Source: an uncultured Balneolaceae bacterium
GTDB lineage: Bacteria; Bacteroidota; Rhodothermia; Balneolales; Balneolaceae
NCBI GenBank assembly: GCA_938003885.1
Contig: CALKWT010000198.1
Location: 1 to 7,628, forward strand
Direction of reading: 5' to 3'
Length of the DNA stretch: 7,628 nt
Positions 1 to 6,206 of the stretch are shown one piece after another; within the stretch, counting starts at the first letter, position 1, and the number at the start of each line of letters is the position of its first letter. The position numbers and the translations under genes were made by a program. The notes beneath the pieces are model-generated. The model searched no databases, was not told the origin of the DNA, and saw only the letters and a program-made list of their open reading frames with translations.

Positions 1-242
1 TAGTGAAAATCGCCATCCTCTTCGAATGTCAGAGTGGTTTCCAGTAAACAGCTATCCATGTCGGTTACATCCAGTTCGATACCGCCCCCCATGGAAAAAA
101 CCAAAGAAGAGAGCTGCCAGGTGCCTGTAATTGAATCACCGTCCGGATCAGAAGTGTCAGTGCTGCTATCGCTGCATCCGGCCAAACCCATTCCTGCTGT
201 AAGAAGAATAATTAGTAATCCTGATAATCTTTGACGTTTCAT
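1..242 (-). CDS. Lipocalin-like lipoprotein, N-terminal part (cut by window edge)
   Basis: The gene starts at the ATG complementary to 240-242 and runs off the left edge after 80 codons plus 2 bases. Residues 1-22 form a lipoprotein signal peptide: Lys/Arg at 2, 3 and 5, then a Leu/Ile-rich core, ending in the lipobox L20-A-G-C23. Cys23 should be lipidated. The +2 residue Ser and the Ser/Asp/Thr-rich tether at 24-37 are usual for a lipoprotein. A small domain then opens with I38-T-G-T-W42, and near the cut comes L71-T-F-E-E-D-G-D-F79. A GTW strand followed by a 'tFxxdGxf' strand is the pattern of lipocalin-like/META-type beta-barrel lipoproteins in Bacteroidota, so I infer that fold; the ligand is unknown. 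There is no clear Shine-Dalgarno before the ATG. The lipoprotein call is firm, the domain call moderate. Confidence 0.75.
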   Translation of the reverse strand, partial: MKRQRLSGLLIILLTAGMGLAGCSDSSTDTSDPDGDSITGTWQLSSLVFSMGGGIELDVTDMDSCLLETTLTFEEDGDFH

Positions 243-419
243 ATTAGTAAGGGAGTTTTTGGTGTTGAAAATAAAATACACTTTCAATAAAAGTAATAGT
301 TCCCGAATTAAAAATTGAAAAAAATTAACAGATAGATATATTCACTGGCCAAACAGGTTGGCGAAAATTCTGAAATCCTGGTGTATCATTGCTGGTTGGT
401 TCTATAAACTCCTAACCCC
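243..419. other. Intergenic region, leader of the lipoprotein gene
   Basis: This is 177 bases between two minus-strand genes. The half nearest the lipoprotein gene is very AT-rich. On the minus strand, TACTTTTA (complement of 288-295) matches the Bacteroidota -7 box TAnnTTTG except for the last base and would give a leader of about 40 bases, but no convincing TTTG element sits at -33. A small hairpin, GCCAA-5-base loop-TTGGC, lies at 347-361 downstream of the HhH/barrel gene. It has no adjacent T-run, so I do not call it a terminator. Confidence 0.3.
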
Positions 420-2705
420 CTAAAAACGTACCCTTGCCTGCACCCCGATATCACTTCTTCGATTGCCATCGATCCGGTTCAATCCGCTCCCGACGGTAGT
501 GCGGTTCTGATAGACGGTTGTGGCTGCTTTAAACCAGATATCCAGCCAGGAAGAAGCTTCTATTTTCAAGAGTATGTAGATCCGCTGCCCCTGATCGAAC
601 AGCATGGCGTTGGATAATACATAGAGCAGATCGTTCTCGAACTGAAATACCCTTGAATTATACCCATCTGTGTCAAACAGGGTTGCTCTGGCATCCACCT
701 GAAGCCTGGACCAGGGATGAAACCGGATATCCTGAAAGATCAGAAGACCCCACTCTTTCTTCCCGGTTGCTGTCAAAGATCGGATGATGTCCACACGAGA
801 GCGTAATCTTATTTTAGGGTGCACCTGATAATCCGCATGCAGGCGATAACTGCTGCGGGTGGCATCACTCAACAGGCGGATCTCTCTTCCATACATATCC
901 TCTGAATTGTACTCCTCCCCACGGACTTTATAACGTGCCAGAAAGTAGAGGGAGAGATCCCGTCGTGGTTGATATTCGAGGAGTGCAAGCCAATCAAACC
1001 CCGATGTGGGCTGATGTGTTTGAAATCGTGGTGCTGGAAAACGGAACTGATCCAGGTAACCACTCAATCGTAAAGAAGAGCTCAAGCGATGACGTAGGCC
1101 AATATAAAACCCCTCTTCATTCCCGGTGATGCCTGTCTGTTCTCCGAAGGCCGAACCAAAAATGGAATGGAATGCCTGATCGTAATAGCGGTAAGCCAGT
1201 GCTACATCGGTGTTCTCTCCAATTTCTATCTCAGCGCCGGTTAACAACCCATATCCGCCATTGTCGGTATATCCAGCTTCACTAAATAGAATGACAGAGC
1301 CGAGTAAAATCCGAAAATCCGCCGAGAGGGCAGTTAGATCCCTGCCTGTGAACCGATACCGCTGATAGGGTTGTGTTCCCTGTGCAATGGTCTGGTCAAA
1401 ACGGTTTATATACCCGGAAAATCCAATAAATCCGAAAGGAAGTTCTGCCCGAAGCCGCCCGCCAAAGGTCTCCTGTCCCAGATTATTTTTTCGTGCAATT
1501 TCGTTGGCCGTTCGGTGATAGCCCGTTTGTATCGGGAAGTTCACCACTCCCTCATCAACTACCACTGCGGTTCGCTTCCGGTTGGAATAAAAACCGGTAA
1601 CCTGAAAACGATTCCCGTAGGTTGCCGCAACCCCGCGGAACCCGATGGCTTCCTGAGCGGAGGTAAAGGGGCGTACTCCACGGTCGTTTTTGGAGATGGA
1701 GCGAATGACTTCCTGGCCTTTTCCAAATGATCCGCCATTCCACAGGATGAGGCCCTGCCCGAAAGCCAGGCTGTAATCCCCGACAACGAGCATCTGCAGA
1801 TTACCGGCATCCTCGACGGCAAAATGGAGAGAATTAAAATCGAACCCGGCTAGCCCGCTTAACGGCTCCCCCGGATCTTTTTCCTGCGTGAGGTTTAATG
1901 AAAGGTGATTGCTTCTGTAGCGAATCCGCTGATAATACCGAACAGGGCTGCCCTGATAACCTGAGCCGTCATCCCGGGTATATCCCTCCTGATCCTGCAG
2001 GGTTCGCTGATATCTGGAGAACATTTCGAAGCGGCTGTTATCCGTCCAGAAACGGGGATTCAGATAGAGATCCCTGCCTTGTTCACGCCGGCTCCCCACT
2101 GATACATAAGGGCGGATGTTCCTCAGGGTGGCGGGTCCGATTCCGCGCACCTTTAAAAGATCGTCAACATCCGTAAATGGAGCATTGGAGGCCCGGTGAT
2201 CGGCAATGGCCTGTGCCAGCCTCAGGTTGAGACCGGGGATAAGCATTAGCTCGTCCAGGGATGCACGGTTTACATTGAGGGGGTTGTTCGCCAGGCTTTC
2301 CACAAAATCCACAATCTCTTCCACGCCCGATTCCGGATCTTCGGGATCAGACTCCTGCAGGGCTCGTTCAAGATCCTGCTCTACCTGAACCCGGAGGGTA
2401 TCCTGCTGCTTTGCGATTCCCGCCTGACCCATGACCAGGGTGAGAAGAAACAGAACGGACAGAGACTGCAGGAATCTTTTTATTGGCGCCGAAGGTATTG
2501 CCAGAAATGGCAGCTGTTTTTTGAGAACGGTTGCTGCTGTCGTCAGGGATTGCCTGTGGTTTGCCCGGAAGCACCAGCCGCATGTCGTCAGAGAGTGCAG
2601 ACAGAGAAGCAGATAGTTCACATTGGCCGTGGCTGATGTACGGCTGGGTGGCCGCTGATCCGCCATTTGGTCAACCATACCATGATCTGATTGGAGATAA
2701 ATCAT
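420..2705 (-). CDS. Helix-hairpin-helix protein with predicted outer-membrane beta-barrel
   Basis: With the ATG at 2703-2705 the protein has 761 residues. A hydrophobic segment at 76-98 (Lys-Arg, then a Leu-rich core, then Gln-Ala-Gly-Ile-Ala) looks like a Sec signal peptide. An acidic linker follows at about 105-135. Residues 141-201 hold two HhH motifs (I156-PGLN and V186-RGIG, each followed by a helix), introduced by NVNRAS as in ComEA/T2SK proteins. Residues 211-761 show alternating polar/aromatic beta-strand character and end in Phe (VRF), as many outer-membrane barrels do. A conserved-looking block at 310-333 includes GDYSLAFGQGLILWNG. I recognise this as the HhH/barrel family annotated widely in Bacteroidota, with no established function. 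It starts 4 bases after the stop of the PorV-like gene, so translation is probably coupled. A TTG at 2726 would overlap that stop by 17 bases. About 75 residues precede the signal-like segment, which is odd, so the true start is uncertain. The stop is TAG (420-422). Confidence 0.82.
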   Translation of the reverse strand: MIYLQSDHGMVDQMADQRPPSRTSATANVNYLLLCLHSLTTCGWCFRANHRQSLTTAATVLKKQLPFLAIPSAPIKRFLQSLSVLFLLTLVMGQAGIAKQQDTLRVQVEQDLERALQESDPEDPESGVEEIVDFVESLANNPLNVNRASLDELMLIPGLNLRLAQAIADHRASNAPFTDVDDLLKVRGIGPATLRNIRPYVSVGSRREQGRDLYLNPRFWTDNSRFEMFSRYQRTLQDQEGYTRDDGSGYQGSPVRYYQRIRYRSNHLSLNLTQEKDPGEPLSGLAGFDFNSLHFAVEDAGNLQMLVVGDYSLAFGQGLILWNGGSFGKGQEVIRSISKNDRGVRPFTSAQEAIGFRGVAATYGNRFQVTGFYSNRKRTAVVVDEGVVNFPIQTGYHRTANEIARKNNLGQETFGGRLRAELPFGFIGFSGYINRFDQTIAQGTQPYQRYRFTGRDLTALSADFRILLGSVILFSEAGYTDNGGYGLLTGAEIEIGENTDVALAYRYYDQAFHSIFGSAFGEQTGITGNEEGFYIGLRHRLSSSLRLSGYLDQFRFPAPRFQTHQPTSGFDWLALLEYQPRRDLSLYFLARYKVRGEEYNSEDMYGREIRLLSDATRSSYRLHADYQVHPKIRLRSRVDIIRSLTATGKKEWGLLIFQDIRFHPWSRLQVDARATLFDTDGYNSRVFQFENDLLYVLSNAMLFDQGQRIYILLKIEASSWLDIWFKAATTVYQNRTTVGSGLNRIDGNRRSDIGVQARVRF

Positions 2706-2709
2706 GACA

Positions 2710-3537
2710 TCAGAATTGTATTCCAAAATCGAGTGCCGGACTCAGGCCCAGAGGGTTATGCTGCTGCAATCCGAAATTAATCAGCCACCGTTCACCGAGG
2801 TATCCAAAACCCACGGAATATGTTTCGGGTTCTGTGGTAAAACCGGCGCGAAGAAGCAGGCTTCGGACGATTTCAAATTCCAGTCCGGCGCGGACGGAGA
2901 CCGGAAACATCACATCTTTAACAATTTCTGAAGTTACAAGTGCACCCCGGGTCAGTTGATAACTGAAACCGGCGGCCAGCTCTCTCGGTAGCTCTTCATC
3001 GGTATCTCCGTAAGTAGGCTGATTCAGATTGGTTGCGCGGGCACCAAACCACAACCCTTCTGCAATTTCTGCGGCGAGCCCTATATCGACTCCCACAGCG
3101 CTTGCGGATCCATAGTTCCCGCCCTGTTGAATATGGAAATAAGAGATTCCGGCCCCGTAGTGAAATTGTCCGAGATTGTTTTTATAAGCCGCGAGAATTC
3201 TGTTTTCATTAAACAGGTTGAACCCATAACGATGAATTCCGGCAGCAAAAACCCCGGCAGAGGTTGGATAGGTAGCGGTGGCGGCAATATCTGTTATTTC
3301 GCTGATGCCAACATACCGAAATCCATAAAATGAAACGTGTGAGATATCCGTTGGTAGTAGAGCGGTATTCAGAAATGCTGACCAATGATCACCGGGCAGG
3401 GCTATTCCGGTTTGTCCCATGGCAAGGGAGCGGGCCCCCGAACTGTTCTGTGCGTGTAGAGGTGCGAAGCTTGCCATCAGCATGCATACATATGCCGATA
3501 GCTGAAACAAGATTTTGTAGTTTTTGCTTTGTATCAT
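2710..3537 (-). CDS. PorV/PorQ-like outer-membrane protein
   Basis: The product is 275 residues from the ATG at 3535-3537. A GTG at 3549 would add four residues; I prefer the ATG because its signal peptide starts cleanly with MIQSKN. Residues 1-29 form a Sec signal peptide with cleavage likely after LHA. The mature protein opens with G34-ARSLAMGQTGIALPGD50 and then NTALL. This is the family's hallmark 'GAR-x-LxMG-x-A...D...NPA' opening (FadL-like/UPF0164/PorV-PorQ), although Thr replaces Pro in 'NPA'. The rest is alternating beta strand with many Gly and aromatic residues, ending in Phe (FGIQF), consistent with a barrel. It is shorter than characterised PorV or PorQ proteins, so I do not assign either symbol. 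PorV and PorQ act in type IX secretion, but many relatives have unknown roles. It is the first gene of a tight unit with the HhH/barrel gene, and its partner function is probably linked to that protein. Confidence 0.8.
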   Translation of the reverse strand: MIQSKNYKILFQLSAYVCMLMASFAPLHAQNSSGARSLAMGQTGIALPGDHWSAFLNTALLPTDISHVSFYGFRYVGISEITDIAATATYPTSAGVFAAGIHRYGFNLFNENRILAAYKNNLGQFHYGAGISYFHIQQGGNYGSASAVGVDIGLAAEIAEGLWFGARATNLNQPTYGDTDEELPRELAAGFSYQLTRGALVTSEIVKDVMFPVSVRAGLEFEIVRSLLLRAGFTTEPETYSVGFGYLGERWLINFGLQQHNPLGLSPALDFGIQF

Positions 3538-3584
3538 GAAGGTCACCACATGATATTTTAGAATGGTTAAAAGGAGACCTCGAG

Positions 3585-3617
3585 AAATCGCTTCGCTCCT
3601 GAAAGTGAGCGATTTTT
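3585..3617 (+). repeat. Hairpin with two competing pairings and a T-run
   Basis: TCGCTC (3593-3598) pairs perfectly with GAGCGA (3607-3612) around an 8-base loop. TTTTT follows at 3613-3617, which is terminator-like on the plus strand. The left copy AAATCGCT (3585-3592) can instead pair with AGCGATTT (3608-3615) over 8 bases. The two pairings share the right arm and exclude each other. No plus-strand gene lies upstream for it to terminate. On the minus strand it would sit in the leader of the PorV-like gene, without a T-run. Confidence 0.5.
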
Positions 3618-3652
3618 ATCTGCTTTTGCCTTATCGTAAAATAAATTCCTCG

Positions 3653-3667
3653 AACAGGGGACCTGTT
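3653..3667. repeat. Short inverted repeat AACAGG-GGA-CCTGTT
   Basis: This is a perfect 6-bp inverted repeat with a 3-base centre, in the divergent region about 85 bases before porD and about 115 bases before the PorV-like start. It could be an operator for a dimeric regulator or a tight RNA hairpin. Nothing in the window identifies a binding protein. Confidence 0.35.
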
Positions 3668-3748
3668 TTGGGATCTATCTTTAGTCTGGCGTTGAAATCA
3701 ATCAAAACTCCAGATTTTCAAAGCTCCTAAACGTAGTTTTCACTCAAT

Positions 3749-4681
3749 ATGGTAAAAAAAGATGAATATTTAAAAAATAATATTTTAAGGCTATCTATAT
3801 TTTTATTAGTAAGCTTGTTCCCATCTATAGTATTCGCACAGGAATTTAATTGCGAGGTGAATATAAACGATCGCCAGATCAGTGGTTCTTCCTACGATTA
3901 CTTATCCGAGCTCCCTATGGATATTGAAAACTACATCAACAATTACAGGTGGACGAACGACACGTATCAGGAGCATGAACAGATTCAGTGTAGTATGCAG
4001 ATCGTATTAACAGGGGTGGATAGCGATTTTAACTATACAGCCGAAGTAGTGCTTTCTGCATACAGGCCGATCTATAATACGATTCAGCAAACAGTTCAGT
4101 TTTTAATCACAGACAACAACTGGCGTTTTCATTATCCCCGGAATAAGAGTCTCCTTCATGATGATTTGCAGTTTGATACGTTAAGTAGCTTTCTCGATTT
4201 TTACGTTAACATCATGCTCGCGTATGATTACGATACTTTCTCGGAGCTTGGTGGGACGCCCTTTCTCAATCGCGCTCAAAACATATTTGATCTGGGCCAG
4301 AACTCGGGATCGCAGGGTTGGGGACGCTCCATCGGTGCGCAGCGAAACCGGTATGGGCTAATTACGGATTTAAGCAATCCGGCCTACCAGGATCTGAGAA
4401 GAGCAAGTTATATCTACCATCGGCTGGCATTAGACCGGTTTACAACCACACCCCATCAGGCCAGGCAATCGGCGCTGGAAGCTCTGAACCTGATCAGGGA
4501 TACAAAACGGGTCACCAGCAATAACTATCTGTTTGACCTGTTTTTTGGAAGTAAATACATCGAAGTTGTCGCGATGTTCCGGGGCGCACCTGCAGAGCAG
4601 AGAACGGAAGCCTACACCCTTTTACGTGAGGCAGATCCTGCCAATAGTTCCGAATATGAGAAACTCCAGATGGATTTCTGA
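3749..4681 (+). CDS. porD: PorD (DUF4835 family), type IX secretion-associated protein
   Basis: The product has 310 residues, about the usual family length. Residues 1-30 form a Sec signal peptide (basic start, Ile/Leu-rich core, cleavage after VFA), giving a mature QEFNCEV start typical of this family. Family signatures I recognise: NCEVNIND near 34-41; the E60-NYINNYRWTND71 stretch; C81-SM; the S103-x-RP107-IYN segment; L157-AYDYDTFSELGGTPF172; and 200-229, containing NRY, LSNPAY and YHRLALD. Cys35 and Cys81 are the only cysteines in the mature protein and could form a disulfide. PorD is reported as needed for type IX secretion and gliding in Bacteroidota, but its molecular role is unclear; its signal peptide suggests a periplasmic or outer-membrane-facing location. 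The gene appears monocistronic, divergent from the PorV-like unit and ending 11 bases from the convergent membrane-protein gene. The first ~30 codons are notably A/T-rich, which favours open mRNA at a start lacking a Shine-Dalgarno. Confidence 0.88.
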   Translation: MVKKDEYLKNNILRLSIFLLVSLFPSIVFAQEFNCEVNINDRQISGSSYDYLSELPMDIENYINNYRWTNDTYQEHEQIQCSMQIVLTGVDSDFNYTAEVVLSAYRPIYNTIQQTVQFLITDNNWRFHYPRNKSLLHDDLQFDTLSSFLDFYVNIMLAYDYDTFSELGGTPFLNRAQNIFDLGQNSGSQGWGRSIGAQRNRYGLITDLSNPAYQDLRRASYIYHRLALDRFTTTPHQARQSALEALNLIRDTKRVTSNNYLFDLFFGSKYIEVVAMFRGAPAEQRTEAYTLLREADPANSSEYEKLQMDF

Positions 4682-4692
4682 AGTACAGGGAT

Positions 4693-5064
4693 TTAAAAAT
4701 CAGAGAAATAACCGACGGTAAACAGTACGAGACTGGCCAGCAAAAGCGATAACCGGAACCGGGTGCTGATCACAATATTATGAAAGAGGAGCCCAAACGA
4801 ATAGGGGTGATGATTCAGCCAGTTATAGTAGTGATGCCTGTGTGCGGCCCCCAAAGCCAGGGTTACATGCCCGTGCAGAATCGTCAGCATGAAAGGAAGG
4901 CCGAACAGAATGGATCCCGGGAAAGCGATCATTTTATGGATGCTGTAAAAATCACTTAGAAAAAAATAGGGCCAGGAGAAAATCAACAACAGAGGTACAG
5001 AAAGTGCCCAGCTGACGTAGGAAATCCGGCGGTAGTTATTTTCGTTCAGCTCATTTGACGTCAT
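4693..5064 (-). CDS. Small histidine-rich membrane protein, unknown function
   Basis: I do not recognise this family. The product has 123 residues from the ATG at 5062-5064. A short polar N-terminus (1-14) precedes hydrophobic segments at about 17-38, 46-72 and 101-120, so three membrane passes are likely. Nine histidines (43, 64, 66, 75, 77, 78, 85, 86, 95) all fall between the first and last segments. They include an HGH and an H75-R-HH-YY-N-W-L-N-HH86 cluster, which could bind a metal or haem; that is inference. The gene converges on porD with an 11-base gap and diverges from rsmA across 166 bases. Its good length, clean membrane pattern and lack of overlap with neighbours support a real gene. 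It has no clear ribosome-binding site. Confidence 0.65.
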   Translation of the reverse strand: MTSNELNENNYRRISYVSWALSVPLLLIFSWPYFFLSDFYSIHKMIAFPGSILFGLPFMLTILHGHVTLALGAAHRHHYYNWLNHHPYSFGLLFHNIVISTRFRLSLLLASLVLFTVGYFSDF

Positions 5065-5230
5065 TGTATCCGGAGTTGGTTGATGGAAATGATGTTCCGG
5101 CAGCTACTCTTAAGCAGCTCATAAGAAGGTATGATAACAAACTTTTATGTAAAGCCGGAAACTTATTGCCCAAATCAATTGTATCTTGCAGGTGTCAACA
5201 ATCATCTTTGAAACGGAATAAGCGGAACAG
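5065..5230. promoter_or_regulatory. Divergent upstream region of the membrane-protein gene and rsmA
   Basis: This 166-base gap separates two divergent starts, so promoters for both directions must lie in or near it. I find no full match to the TTTG...TAnnTTTG Bacteroidota promoter on either strand. A weak GGAA (5224-5227) precedes the rsmA ATG by 3 bases, too close to be a convincing ribosome-binding site. Confidence 0.3.
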
Positions 5231-6013
5231 ATGCAGCATCCAAAAACCAAAAAAAGCCTGGGTCAGCACTTTCTAAAGGACGGTAATATGATTGCTAAAA
5301 TAGTTGAAGCAATCGATGCTGAACCTTCGCACAAGATTGTTGAGATCGGGCCTGGCTCAGGAGCATTGACAGATAAGCTGGTAGAACGGTTTCCAAACCT
5401 GACGGTGATCGAAATCGATCAGCGGATGACGGAGCTGCTGCGTGAAAAACATCCGGATCTGGATATCATCCATCAGGATATCCTGAAAACAGATTGGTCG
5501 GCCGTCACCCGCCACGACGAGCCCGTACACGTTATCGGGAATTTACCATACTATATCACCAGCCAGATTCTATTTGGCCTGCTCAAACATCGGCAGAACA
5601 TACATTCGGCACTGCTGATGATGCAAAAAGAGGTGGCGGAACGTATCGTGGCCGTGCCTCACACCAAAGAGTATGGGATTCTCAGTGTGCAGACACAACT
5701 GATGAGTACACCTGAAATCCTGTTTGATGTGCCCCCGCAGGTATTTTCACCGCCGCCTTCGGTAGAGAGTTCTGTGATCCGGCTAACCATGGATAAACCG
5801 GCACTGGCCTGTAGCGATTCGCATCTGAAAACAGTGGTTCGAATGGCATTTAATCAGCGGAGAAAAAAATTAAGCAATGCTTTAAAAAGACTTCAGGCAG
5901 AGCTCCCGGCAGATGAGTTCGATCTCTCCCTGCGGGCCGAAGCTTTCACACCGGAGATGTTTGAAAGATTAACAGTGCGGTTGGAGGAATTGAATGCATT
6001 TGAGGGGTTATGA
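5231..6013 (+). CDS. rsmA: 16S rRNA (adenine1518/1519-N6) dimethyltransferase RsmA
   Basis: RsmA (KsgA) uses S-adenosylmethionine to dimethylate two adjacent adenosines in the 3'-terminal hairpin of 16S rRNA during 30S maturation; loss gives kasugamycin resistance in many bacteria. The 260-residue product has the usual length and all landmarks. These are K7-KSLGQHFL15 with the following N19 at the start; the SAM-binding loop E38-IGPGSGALT47; the acidic ribose-contact E61-ID63; QD83-I; the catalytic N104-LPYYITSQILF115; VFSPPPSVESSVIRL at 171-185; and the C-terminal F207-NQRRKKLSNAL218. The ATG at 5231 puts KKSLGQHFL at its normal distance from the N-terminus. The gene stands alone on the plus strand between a divergent membrane-protein gene and a sialidase gene 193 bases downstream. 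Its identity is secure. Confidence 0.97.
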   Translation: MQHPKTKKSLGQHFLKDGNMIAKIVEAIDAEPSHKIVEIGPGSGALTDKLVERFPNLTVIEIDQRMTELLREKHPDLDIIHQDILKTDWSAVTRHDEPVHVIGNLPYYITSQILFGLLKHRQNIHSALLMMQKEVAERIVAVPHTKEYGILSVQTQLMSTPEILFDVPPQVFSPPPSVESSVIRLTMDKPALACSDSHLKTVVRMAFNQRRKKLSNALKRLQAELPADEFDLSLRAEAFTPEMFERLTVRLEELNAFEGL

Positions 6014-6206
6014 GGGTTCCAGGTGGTGAGAGAGGTGATTGGAAGTCTACTATTACCGGGGTTTAGCGGAATGGCAGGAGCGGTTGCCCGGTAACTTGCA
6101 GAGTGATTTTTTTCTTGGGTAGTAGCCAAACAACAGGCTGGTTGCTCTGAGCTTCTGTCACCTGCTTAAATGCTTTCATTATAATGTTAAAATTGAGTGC
6201 TAAAAA
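6014..6206 (+). promoter_or_regulatory. Gap between rsmA and the sialidase gene
   Basis: The 193-base gap holds a perfect 8-bp inverted repeat, TTACCGGG (6053-6060) and CCCGGTAA (6087-6094), with a 26-base loop; a T-run starts about 12 bases later (6106-6113). It may reduce readthrough from rsmA, but the long loop and separated T-run make it a poor intrinsic terminator. TATAAT occurs at 6180-6185, 21 bases before the sialidase ATG, without a recognisable -35 element. The ATG is preceded by an A-run (TAAAAA) rather than a Shine-Dalgarno, as is usual in Bacteroidota. Confidence 0.35.

Larger units (their letters stand above)
3550..3748. promoter_or_regulatory. Divergent upstream region of the PorV-like gene and porD
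   Basis: The gap between the two start codons must hold the 5' signals of both transcripts. On the plus strand, TATCTTTA at 3676-3683 matches the Bacteroidota TAnnTTTG -7 box at all but the last base, with no good -33 partner. TAGTTTTC at 3735-3742 is a weaker match and lies too close to the porD start. No AGGAGG-like site precedes porD. Two inverted repeats occupy 3585-3615 and 3653-3667 and are listed separately. The exact promoters cannot be fixed by eye. Confidence 0.4.

Noticed and set aside
34..234. Plus-strand open frame of 66 codons
   Set aside because: It is antisense to the lipoprotein gene, whose signal peptide and lipobox are clear; the plus frame has no recognisable features.
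346..362. GCCAA/TTGGC hairpin downstream of the HhH/barrel gene as a terminator
   Set aside because: The stem is only 5 bp and the nearest T-run on the minus strand is more than 20 bases away.
1371..1730. Plus-strand open frame of 119 codons
   Set aside because: It lies antisense inside the HhH/barrel gene and its translation resembles no protein family.
2368..2583. Alternative minus-strand frame with an ATG just before the HhH protein's signal-like segment
   Set aside because: I considered it as the lost start of the HhH/barrel gene through a frameshift, but its translation lacks a hydrophobic core and does not join the main frame in a sensible way.
6180..6185. TATAAT as a sigma-70 -10 box for the sialidase gene
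   Set aside because: No matching -35 element at the right spacing, and the Bacteroidota primary sigma factor uses a different consensus; kept only as a note in the gap entry.
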